Positions 16,552-22,861 of a stretch of 23,000 nucleotides of DNA are shown here, piece after piece (the stretch's first letter is position 1; the number at the start of each line of letters is the position of its first letter). The stretch covers positions 1 through 23,000 of the forward strand of contig CAZUHN010000242.1 in NCBI GenBank assembly GCA_964620535.1, given 5' to 3'. Both the position numbers and the translations under genes were made by a program. This DNA is from CAZUHN01 sp964620535. GTDB taxonomy: Bacteria > UBA8248. A model generated the notes under the pieces. It searched no databases. It was given only the letters and a program-made list of their open reading frames with translations, and was not told where the DNA came from.

Positions 16552-17205
16552 ATGGCCGCATCGGGAGAATGCATCGCTCTGGTGCCGGAGCGGGGTTTCC
16601 GCACCGGAAAGTCCCGTCTCTCGCCCGTCCTCACGCCCGAGGAGCGGGACGAACTCGGACGCTGGATGCTGGGCCGCGTGCTCGTCGCCCTCCGAGAATC
16701 AGATTCGGTCGGGCGGGTCGCCATCCTGAGCGAGGACGATGAAGTGCTCGCCTTCGCGGGCGAGAACGGCGCCGCGGGCATTCGCTGCGAGAGCGCTGAG
16801 ATGAACGCCGACCTGGAGAAAGGCCGCGCCTGGTCCCTTTCGAAAGGTGCCGGCGCCCTACTCGTCATTCCAGGCGACCTCCCCGCCCTCCGGGCAATCG
16901 AGGTGGATTCGCTGATTGAGCTCGGGGAAAAAACAAACGGGGAGAAAGGCTGCGTCGTACTCACGCCCGCATTGGACGGGGGAACGAACGGAATTTATCT
17001 GCGCCCCGCCAGCGCGCTCCCCTTCTCCTTCGGGCCCGGAAGTTTCAAGCGCCACTCCGCTGTGGCAAAGTCGGCGGGCCTGGAGGTGTCTCGTTTTGAA
17101 AGCCTGGGCCTGTGCCTGGACGTGGACCGCCCCTCAGACATTGTCACCTTCCTGCGTTCCGGGGTGCCGGCCCCTGAATGGCTGACGACAATCCCGCTAC
17201 CATGA
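16552..17205 (+). CDS. cofC: CofC guanylyltransferase (2-phospholactate / phosphoenolpyruvate)
   Basis: 217 aa, ATG at 16552 with GGAG nine nt upstream, 75 bp after cofD. It uses GTP to activate 2-phospholactate, phosphoenolpyruvate or 3-phosphoglycerate for CofD. It is a nucleotidyltransferase fold: N-terminal 'RTGKSRLSPVLTPEERDEL' (K20), 'LLVIPGDLPAL' with the metal-binding D109, 'LDGGTNGIYLRP' (GGTN at 143-146), and the substrate loop 'FGPGSFKRHSAVA' followed by 'LDVDRPSDI'. No FbiD-type second copy is nearby. Which three-carbon acid is used cannot be read with confidence. The neighbouring FbiB-like reductase favours phosphoenolpyruvate. Confidence 0.92.
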   Translation: MAASGECIALVPERGFRTGKSRLSPVLTPEERDELGRWMLGRVLVALRESDSVGRVAILSEDDEVLAFAGENGAAGIRCESAEMNADLEKGRAWSLSKGAGALLVIPGDLPALRAIEVDSLIELGEKTNGEKGCVVLTPALDGGTNGIYLRPASALPFSFGPGSFKRHSAVAKSAGLEVSRFESLGLCLDVDRPSDIVTFLRSGVPAPEWLTTIPLP

Positions 17206-17963
17206 ATCCGGTTCAAATTCTTCCCGTCAACGGCCTTCCGGAAATCCGGGAAGGGGACGACCTTCCCCGCCTCCTCCTGGACGCGATGCGGGAAAGTAGC
17301 ATCCGCCTCGAAGAAGGAGACATTCTCGTTCTGGCCCAAAAGATCGTGAGCAAGGCCGAGGGCCGCTTCGTCCGCCTGTCCGAGGTATCGCCTTCGCCGG
17401 ACGCCATTCGGATCGCCGAACGGGACGGCCGCGACGCGCGCATGGTAGAGGTGGTCTTGCGCGAGTCGAACGAGGTGGTGGCGGCCTCGGAGCGCGCCCT
17501 CATCGCCGAGCACCGGTCGGGCACCGTTTGCGCCCACGCGGGGGTGGACCGATCCAACCTGACAGGAGACGCGGATCTCGTGCTGCTCCTCCCGGCCGAC
17601 TCCGACGCCTCGGCGAGAGAGATCCGCGAGGCGCTCAACCGCCTTGCGGGATCCGGCCCCGCCGTCATCATCGCCGATACCCAGGGGCGCGCCTTCCGAA
17701 GCGGGGTGGTCGGAGTGGCGATCGGCTGCGCAGGGGTGGAGCCAGTTGCGGATCTCCGCCACACAAAGGATCGGGCCGGACGGCCGCTCGAGATCACCCA
17801 GGTGGCCCAGGCGGACGAGCTGGCCGCCGCCGGGAGCCTGGCCATGGGGCAGGCGGCCGAAAGCGTGCCAGCTGTCATCGTCCGCGGGTTCGGCTACCGG
17901 CCCGGGGAAGAGCCGGCCACCCGCCTCTTCCGCAATAAGACGGAAGACCTCTTCCGCCGATAA
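17202..17963 (+). CDS. cofE: CofE coenzyme F420 gamma-glutamyl ligase
   Basis: 253 aa from the ATG at 17202, sharing ATGA with the cofC stop; an ATG eight codons earlier (17178) is possible, but homologues begin at 'VEVFPVEGLP'-like sequence, matching 'VQILPVNGLPEIREGDDL' here. It adds L-glutamates to F420-0 with GTP. Diagnostic: 'EGDILVLAQKIVSKAEGR', 'SGTVCAHAGVDRSN', 'VIIADTQGRAFRSGVVGVAI' with metal-binding aspartate, and 'VADELAAAGSLAMGQ'-like helix. Length equals the archaeal single-domain CofE; there is no FbiB reductase fusion, which stands alone upstream. Last recognised F420 gene of the operon. Confidence 0.94.
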   Translation: MNPVQILPVNGLPEIREGDDLPRLLLDAMRESSIRLEEGDILVLAQKIVSKAEGRFVRLSEVSPSPDAIRIAERDGRDARMVEVVLRESNEVVAASERALIAEHRSGTVCAHAGVDRSNLTGDADLVLLLPADSDASAREIREALNRLAGSGPAVIIADTQGRAFRSGVVGVAIGCAGVEPVADLRHTKDRAGRPLEITQVAQADELAAAGSLAMGQAAESVPAVIVRGFGYRPGEEPATRLFRNKTEDLFRR

Positions 17964-18028
17964 TCATCGGGAGGACTTCGCCCGCGGGCAGCCGGGGCTT
18001 TCCCCAAAATTCACGAGGAAAATGAAAC

Positions 18029-18349
18029 ATGCCGCTCATTCGTTGGAGTGAAATCGAGGAGAAACAACTCAACGCGCTGGTCCGCGGCCGGATCGTGAAA
18101 ACCGACAATGTGATGGCCTGCCGGATCACCGCGCCGCGAGGGGAGATACCCACCCACAAGCATGACTTCGATCAGATCACGCATATCATCAGCGGAAAAT
18201 TAAATTTTCACCTCGGAGACGGAAACCAACGGATCGTTCAAGCAGGAGACGTCATGGTTTTGCCGGCGGGAACCCCGCACGGGGGCGAGGTGCTCGAAGA
18301 GGCGGAATACATCGATATCTTCTCTCCCCCCAACCCAGACTTCGCCTGA
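18029..18349 (+). CDS. Small single-domain cupin protein
   Basis: 106 aa, ATG at 18029 with GAGGA about 11 nt upstream and 65 bp after cofE. Cupin motif 1 is 'GEIPTHKHDFDQITHIISG': H43 and H45 present, with Q49 where glutamate is usual. Motif 2 'AGDVMVLPAGTPHG' supplies H84. So a 3-His metal site is likely, with Gln as the possible fourth ligand, in a single beta-barrel. Such proteins range from dioxygenases and isomerases to sugar or phenolic binding proteins, and no substrate can be assigned. It may be the last gene of the F420 transcription unit. The region beyond is decayed. Confidence 0.85.
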   Translation: MPLIRWSEIEEKQLNALVRGRIVKTDNVMACRITAPRGEIPTHKHDFDQITHIISGKLNFHLGDGNQRIVQAGDVMVLPAGTPHGGEVLEEAEYIDIFSPPNPDFA

Positions 18350-18445
18350 GGCGAGGAAACACTCGGAAAGTCATTCCCCCCGCCGGGAAAGAAGATCTGT
18401 TGAAAATTCACGCTTGCCGATTAACGGCTCATCCTCCACCGCCCG

Positions 18446-19105
18446 GTGGACGGAGAGAAGTTCTTCGCGCGCACCGTCATGAGCACCAACTCGGTGGGAA
18501 CGGACCGGGACCTCTTCCGGCGGACCAGCGGGCTGCACGCCGGGAAGGTGATCATCTGGACCTGTCACGAAAACTATTACAGCGGCTACGCGAAGGATTT
18601 TCGAATCCAGCTCGACGAGAATCTGAAGCGGCGCATCCGCGAGGAGTTCCGCCCCCAGATCAAGGGAGCCCCCGCCGCCCACCCCGCCTAGGCGCGCTAC
18701 GAACTGGCCGGGCGGATCTACGAGTGGCGCGGTCAGCCCCCCGAGGCCATCGCCTGGGCCTACGTGTGGGCCACCCCCTTCCTGAAAAATTCCCGGGGGA
18801 GTGGCGGTTCGGGAGGCGGGCGGACTTCTCTCCTCGCCGGCCAGCGGGCGCGGGCGGCGGGCTGGCTCACGAAGGCGTTCGAGGACAAAGGAGCCGACGA
18901 GAAAAATCGCGTCCACATCGCCTACATCGCAGGGGAGTTCCTCCGCCGCGCGGGAAAGTTCGGCGAGGCGATCGCCTGGATCGACAGGGCGGGCTCCCTG
19001 GCAAAGGGCGTTTCCCCGAGGTTTCGCCTATGGATCGCGGAGAAGCGGTCCTTCGCCGCGGCGAAGAACGCGTGCGAGTGCGACGGCGGGCCAGCGGACC
19101 GGTGA
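18446..19105 (+). pseudogene. DUF2225-family protein with in-frame amber stop
   Basis: The reading frame runs 18425-19105 with one TAG at 18689-18691. Before it come 'PVDGEKFFARTVMSTNSVGT', 'DRDLFRR', and 'IWTCHENYYSGYAKDF'; after it 'ARYELAGRIYEWRGQPPEAI' and 'GEFLRRAGKFGEAIAWIDRA' (a TPR-like helix pair). This is the order seen in DUF2225 proteins (zinc-finger-like N-terminus, TPR-like C-terminus). In that family the N-terminus carries CP and CPxC metal sites. Here the first Cys position is CGC (Arg, 18440-18442) and the second motif reads TCHEN, so at least two metal cysteines seem lost. No plausible ATG or ribosome site is visible; GTG 18446 is the first in-frame start-like codon. Broken in three ways, hence pseudogene. 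Confidence 0.7.
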
Positions 19106-19125
19106 CGGGCCGGGGAGGGCGAAGT

Positions 19126-19608
19126 GTGAGGCGCTTCCCCGGGCACGTCGGGGCGGCCGCCCTCGCGGGGGCGCCACTCTTCTTCTTTCTGTTTTCCGAA
19201 AATGCCCTCGCCCACGGGGAAGAAGCCGCCCTCTTCGTCAACCTCGCGGGCGAGCACGGCTTCCTGCGGGTGGCGGTCGCCCTCTTCGGGGGAACGCTCA
19301 CTCTCCTCGGCGCCGGGGTGTTCTACCAGGGCTGGGTCACGCGAAAGAGGACGGAGACGTCTCCCCCGAAAAGAAGGAAGGCGGCCCTCGAACTCCTCGT
19401 GCCCGGGGCCGCCATCGCGGGACTGGGGCTAGCGATCGCGGCGGGCGGCCTTTTCCTCGTCCCCGAGGTGGTGAACCTGCCCCACCCCCACCGGACTGAG
19501 GAGGCCGGAGCCCCTGCCCGGCCTGAGGACCTGCGCCTGAAAAAATCGCTGGGCAAACGCGGGCTGAGCAATCCCCTCAAAGGGTCCGGAGGCGGTGCGC
19601 GCGAATGA
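19126..19608 (+). CDS. Small exported/membrane protein, unknown
   Basis: 160 aa, GTG at 19126 with GGGGAGGG (19112-19119) upstream. The first ~28 residues look like a signal peptide (hydrophobic 'AALAGAPLFFFLFSENALA', then AHGEE). Two further hydrophobic spans follow at about residues 46-66 (VAVALFGGTLTLLGAGVFYQ) and 87-110 (LLVPGAAIAGLGLAIAAGGL). The loop between them is Lys/Arg-rich and the tail is soluble. No enzymatic motif is visible. It begins 20 bp after the DUF2225 remnant and its last 32 bp overlap the convergent TPR gene. The gene is probably real; function unknown. Confidence 0.6.
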   Translation: MRRFPGHVGAAALAGAPLFFFLFSENALAHGEEAALFVNLAGEHGFLRVAVALFGGTLTLLGAGVFYQGWVTRKRTETSPPKRRKAALELLVPGAAIAGLGLAIAAGGLFLVPEVVNLPHPHRTEEAGAPARPEDLRLKKSLGKRGLSNPLKGSGGGARE

Positions 19609-20233
19609 TCTCGAGACCCTGCCGGGCGGGGATGTAGTCCGGGTCGAATTCAAGCGCTCGCTCGAAAAGTCGCCCGGCTTCCCCCAGCCTCCCCTCGGCC
19701 AGATAGATCCGGCCCAGGTTGAAGTGCGGGAACTGGCGGCAGCAGTAGCGCTTCGCGCGCATGGCCTTGCGGAGCCAGGGCTCGGCCTCGCGGGCCCGGC
19801 CCAGCGCGATGAGGTAGACCCCGATGTCGTTGTAGGGATTCCCGAAGTCCGGGTCGAGGGGGATGGCCTTCTCGCACTGGACGATGGCCTCCTCGTAGCG
19901 GCCTAGCATGCTGAGGGACCAGCCGAGGAAGGTGTGGGCCTCGGCGGTGAGGTGGATCGCGATGGACCGGCGGAAGTGGGCGATGGTGTCATCGTACTCG
20001 CCGGAGGTGTGGAGGAGGGAGCCCTTCCGGCGGAAGAGGAAGGCCCGGACGATGGGCTTCAGGCCCTCGAGGTCGTCCCCGTCTTCCTTTTTCTTCTCCT
20101 CTTGCGCCTCCGGACGGAGCGCGCCGGGCTTCTCCTCCGCGAAGGAAGACACGGTGCCGAAGGGGGAAGTCGGGGGGAGCGCAAGGAGGGCGGCGAGGAG
20201 AAAGAGTTAGGTCCGCGCCCTGCCGCGGTTCAT
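19577..20233 (-). pseudogene. Exported TPR-repeat protein, ochre codon in signal peptide
   Basis: From the ATG at 20233 (minus), preceded by a strong GGGAGGGCGG, the frame reads MNRGRART, then TAA (20209-20207), then 'LFLLAALLALPPTSPFGTVS', a good signal-peptide core, and stays open to 19577. The mature part has four TPR-like repeats, for example 'AHTFLGWSLSMLGRYEEAIV', 'GNPYNDIGVYLIALGRAREA' and 'PHFNLGRIYLAEGRLGEAGR', suggesting a periplasmic protein-interaction role. Without the stop it would be a normal secreted TPR protein. With it, only a cytoplasmic form from GTG 20152 (191 aa, no clear ribosome site) could be made. A single base change (for example TTA to TAA) explains this. It overlaps the convergent gene by 32 bp at its 3' end. 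Confidence 0.7.
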
Positions 20234-20308
20234 TTTCCGCCCTCCCGGCACGATTCTACCACCCGGGGGGAGAAGGGGAAGGGAGGGAATGCATCCCGCC
20301 GGCGCCCT

Positions 20309-20484
20309 CTAATTCCTTCCCGCGACCTCCCGCTTCATCTTCGCGATTCGCTTTTCGATGTGGGCGCGCAGGCGGCGGCCCTGTTCGGCTACGCCGCCTC
20401 GGAGGCCCGCCGCCGCCCGGCGAGCAGGGCGACGATCTCGCCCCACACGCCCTTCGATACGTACCAGTTCCTGAAGTCCGTCAT
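20309..20484 (-). CDS. Short membrane-type ORF, possibly frameshifted
   Basis: ATG at 20484 (minus) follows AAGGAGAAACAAG, an excellent ribosome site. The 31-codon frame encodes 'MTDFRNWYVSKGVWGEIVAL' plus LAGRRR and stops at 20389. The 'WYxSKxVWGxIVALLAG' opening resembles small phage-type holin or membrane proteins. Another frame continues from the same place with 'EQGRRLRAHIEKRIAKMKRE' to a stop at 20309. A one-base slip in the CGGCGG repeat would join them into a ~57-aa protein with one membrane span and a basic tail. Both the joining and the phage-like resemblance are inference. Confidence 0.35.
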
Positions 20485-20519
20485 CTTGTTTCTCCTTCCA
20501 GGAAAAGAGCCGGCGCAGC

Positions 20520-21013
20520 TCACCACCGAACGCCCGACCGCCAGTTCAAGGGGTCGGGATTCGGCTCGAGCAGAAAGCCCGCCCCGAATGAAGGTGCGTC
20601 TCGCCGTAGAGGCGCGTTTCGATCCGGAGGACGGGGTCTGTCTCTTCGAATCACTGCGCGAAGTGGCAGATCTCTTCTTGAAGCTTTTTTTTCTTCCTCA
20701 TTCCAACTGCCCTCCGCCCGGGCGCGGTACCGCCAGAGGCGAAAGTCCAGCGCGGCTTTGTACTCGTGCTCGGATCGCGCCGCCGCCCGGTAGCGCGGGC
20801 TGCACCGCAGGCGGGCTTGGCACCCGGCGCAGCGGAAGCTCTAGGTGATCGCGAAGGGGCCGCCGCGCCGCGCGCGGAGGGCGTAATAGATCTCGAGCAG
20901 GCGGGGCTGGTGGCGGAACAGGCTGCCCCGCAGCGGACACCCGCCTCGCGCACCTCCCCGTGGGGGCAGGAGAGAACATCGTACCGCGTGTCGATGTAGC
21001 TGTCGATCTTCAT
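20520..21013 (-). pseudogene. Unrecognised Cys-containing protein gene with multiple frameshifts and stops
   Basis: From ATG 21013 (minus) a coherent protein of about 160 residues can be followed only by changing frame. The pieces are 'MKIDSYIDTRYDVLSCPHGE'; 'SLFRHQPRLLEIYYALRARR' with GGPFAIT, then TAG (20843-20841); 'SFRCAGCQARLRCSPRYRAA' and 'EYKAALDFRLWRYRARAEGS'; a slip in a poly-A run to 'KLQEEICHFAQ', then TGA and 'FEETDPVLRIETRLYGETHL'; and finally 'LLEPNPDPLNWRSG' to the stop at 20520. The CPH and CAGC...C residues suggest a metal site. No family is recognised. At least three frameshifts and two stops indicate a decayed gene (or severe sequence error). Confidence 0.5.
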
Positions 21014-21146
21014 ACCGCGCGCCGCCCGGCGGGGGTTGATGGGGGGGCCGGTTCGCCAGCCTCCTCCGGCGGAGGGAGCGGGCGAAAAGACCCGATGGCG
21101 AAGGAAAAATAAAGAGATGCGCCGTCTTTCGGCGAGAGAGATTCGG

Positions 21147-21155
21147 TGGTAGAAT
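21147..21155 (+). promoter_or_regulatory. Extended -10 promoter upstream of the lipoprotein gene
   Basis: TGG-TAGAAT forms an extended -10 element (TGn plus TAGAAT, 5/6 match to TATAAT). A poor -35 (TTTCGG, 21127-21132) lies about 17 bp upstream. It would start a leader of about 60 nt before the ATG at 21224. Confidence 0.35.
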
Positions 21156-21223
21156 ATCTGCCCGTGGACGATTTATTTGTTCCGGAGGGAGTACCGCCGC
21201 CGGCCGAAGGGAGATTCGCGTCG

Positions 21224-21715
21224 ATGAAAAAAACATTCGTCATCATCTTTACCGTAATCCTGGCGGGCGGGTTGTCCGGTTGCGGCGCTCGGTCCGGGAC
21301 CGGAATCAGCAAGGAGACGGGGGGCACCGTCATCGGCGGTATCGCGGGCGGGGTCCTCGGCTCGCGAATCGGCGGGGGGCGGGGCCGGACCATCGCCACT
21401 ATCGGCGGGGCCATCCTCGGAGGATTGCTCGGCGGGTCCATCGGACGTCAGCTGGACGAGCGAGACAAGCTCCTGATGGCCAATCAGACCCAGGTCGCCC
21501 TGGAAGAAACCCCTTCCGGCGAGCCGAGCGAATGGAGGAACCCCGACACCGGCCACAGCGGGACCATCACCCCCGAGCCGGCCTACCGGAGCGAGGGGGG
21601 AACGGTTTGCCGCGAGTTCCAGCAGACCGTCAACATCGGCGGAAAGACCCAGCAGGCCTACGGAAGGGCTTGCCGGCAGGCGGACGGCTCCTGGAAGATC
21701 GTCAACACCAATTAG
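21224..21715 (+). CDS. Glycine-zipper outer-membrane lipoprotein (17 kDa surface antigen-like)
   Basis: 163 aa from ATG 21224 (GGGAG about 10 nt upstream); the frame is open further upstream (21146) but the signal peptide sets the start. 'MKKTFVIIFTVILAGGLSGC' is a lipoprotein signal with lipobox LSGC, so C20 becomes the lipidated N-terminus. Residues ~35-85 are a glycine zipper ('GGTVIGGIAGGVLGSRIGGG', 'GGAILGGLLGGSIGRQLDE') able to form a helical hairpin in a membrane. The soluble C-terminal domain 'ALEETPSGEPSEWRNPDTG' to 'CREFQQTVNIGGKTQQAYGR' is typical of Rickettsia 17 kDa antigen/RT0821-like proteins. It starts a run of three small envelope genes. Confidence 0.88.
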   Translation: MKKTFVIIFTVILAGGLSGCGARSGTGISKETGGTVIGGIAGGVLGSRIGGGRGRTIATIGGAILGGLLGGSIGRQLDERDKLLMANQTQVALEETPSGEPSEWRNPDTGHSGTITPEPAYRSEGGTVCREFQQTVNIGGKTQQAYGRACRQADGSWKIVNTN

Positions 21716-21771
21716 GGAAAGTGGCGGGCCCGCCTGGGGAAGCGGAGCAGACCACCCCGAGGAGAAACCGG

Positions 21772-22086
21772 ATGAAAAAATCGCTCGTCTGTTTCGCGCT
21801 GCTTGCTTCCTTGCTGACATTTCACACGGGGGCGCTCGCCGCGGGCGTGGAGATGGGAAGGGAGGACATGATCGAATCTGATGCCGCCCTCATCCTGGTG
21901 GACCTTGTCGCCGTCCGCCCCCTCTCTTACATCGCCCTGGCGGCGGGGGCGATTCTCTCCCTCCCCGCCCTGCTGCTACAGGACATGGCCGGAAACGACA
22001 CCGAACCGATCAAGAAATTTCTCGTCTTCGACCCTTACAACTTCGCGGTAACGCGCCCGCTCGGAGATTTCAGCCGGCAGGAATGA
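21772..22086 (+). CDS. Small exported protein, paralogue A
   Basis: 104 aa, ATG 21772 after GAGGAG (spacing ~7). The signal peptide 'MKKSLVCFALLASLLTFHTG' is followed by ALAA. The mature part has a conserved-looking 'ILVDLVAVRPLSYIALAAGA' stretch, one hydrophobic span (~residues 57-78), and a tail 'FDPYNFAVTRPLGDF'. It shares this layout with the next gene: D-(x)-V-RP before the hydrophobic span and PYN-x-A-x-x-RP-(L/I)-G-x-F at the C-terminus. Both are preceded by their own ribosome site. Probably anchored in the inner membrane or periplasmic; no function is known to me. It lies 56 bp after the lipoprotein gene. Confidence 0.75.
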   Translation: MKKSLVCFALLASLLTFHTGALAAGVEMGREDMIESDAALILVDLVAVRPLSYIALAAGAILSLPALLLQDMAGNDTEPIKKFLVFDPYNFAVTRPLGDFSRQE

Positions 22087-22214
22087 GGGGGAATCGATCC
22101 AACCCATCCGGGAGGAGATTCTGTAGCGTTGTTGCCTCTTCATTCTTTGCGGAAATTGCGGTTATTCTGTGATCGGCCGCGTGAACGGGAAGCCGCCCAA
22201 TAAGGAGAGCACTC

Positions 22215-22496
22215 ATGAAAAAAATCTTATTCTCCCTCATTTTGGCCGCCGCGCTCCTCGCACCCGCCGGTGCGGCCTACGCCCAGAAGTCCCCGAACCT
22301 CGGCGAGGTCGTCCTCGACATCGCCATCGTCCGGCCTTTTTATTATGTCATCATGGCGGGGGGCGCCGTCCTCTATCCGTTCGCCTGGGTGCTGGACCCC
22401 CTCTTCCGCGACGATCCGGAGCTGCTTAAGGAGGAACTGCTCACCCGGCCCTACAATTGCGCCATCGAGAGGCCGATCGGCACATTCGACTGCTGA
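22215..22496 (+). CDS. Small exported protein, paralogue B
   Basis: 93 aa, ATG 22215 with AAGGAG upstream (22202-22207). The signal peptide 'MKKILFSLILAAALLAPAGA' ends near AYAQK. Mature sequence 'VVLDIAIVRPFYYVIMAGGA' contains a short hydrophobic span, and the end is 'RPYNCAIERPIGTFDC', with a terminal Cys. Alignment by eye with the preceding gene gives shared D, RP, AGGA-like, P and PYN-x-A-x-x-RP-x-G-x-F positions, so the two are paralogues from a duplication. The second copy carries two cysteines (C in PYNC and the last residue) absent from the first. Unknown function. Confidence 0.78.
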   Translation: MKKILFSLILAAALLAPAGAAYAQKSPNLGEVVLDIAIVRPFYYVIMAGGAVLYPFAWVLDPLFRDDPELLKEELLTRPYNCAIERPIGTFDC

Positions 22497-22526
22497 CACA
22501 TCGGACGAAGGGCGACCTCGTGCACA

Positions 22527-22560
22527 TCCTGCACGCGAAGAGCGACCTTCGCGTGCAGGA
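22527..22560. repeat. Perfect 14-bp inverted repeat (hairpin)
   Basis: TCCTGCACGCGAAG (22527-22540), loop AGCGAC, CTTCGCGTGCAGGA (22547-22560): 14 bp without mismatch. It begins 31 bp after the paralogue-B stop, so it could be a rho-independent-type 3' hairpin, but no T-run follows (CCCCGAGG instead). It may also be a remnant of a mobile element, as it lies at the boundary to the restriction-endonuclease fragment. Confidence 0.7.
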
Positions 22561-22599
22561 CCCCGAGGACGCGCAGGCGGAGGGGATCGTCCCGATGCT

Positions 22600-22832
22600 A
22601 TGGTTCGATCTTTCATGTCGGTACTTAGTGACGACAACGCTGGGTTGTTTGTCGCAACCGGAGGATTTTCCAAAGAGTCTGAGACTGAGGCCCGATTGCA
22701 AGAAAGACGGCGGGTCATGTTGGTTGACCTGAAGCGCCTATTTACCTGTGGGTAGAGCATTACGAAAAGATACCCGAGTCTCAACGTAGGCTTCTTCCTT
22801 TACGCGCTGTTCATTACTTGATGCCAGAATAG
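22600..22832 (+). pseudogene. C-terminal fragment of Mrr-type restriction endonuclease, frameshifted
   Basis: The frame from 22600 reads 'GLFVATGGFSKESETEARLQ' then 'VMLVDLKRLF', matching the C-terminal part of Mrr-like restriction endonucleases ('GLFVSTGGFTxxAxxEAR ... LLDLExL'). At about 22750 the frame is lost (TAG at 22753), but the other frame continues directly with 'EHYEKIPESQRRLLPLRAVH' and YLMPE to a stop at 22832, again a family-typical ending. The N-terminal two thirds are absent. So this is a truncated and frameshifted remnant. Base composition is less GC-rich than in the neighbours, consistent with transfer. An IS end lies 29 bp downstream. Confidence 0.6.
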
Positions 22833-22861
22833 CAGAGTCCATAATTACCGATACCCGTCAT

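Noticed and set aside
21723..21734. GGCGGGCCCGCC palindrome after the lipoprotein gene as a terminator or operator
   Set aside because: It has no loop or T-run and such palindromes arise easily in GC-rich sequence.
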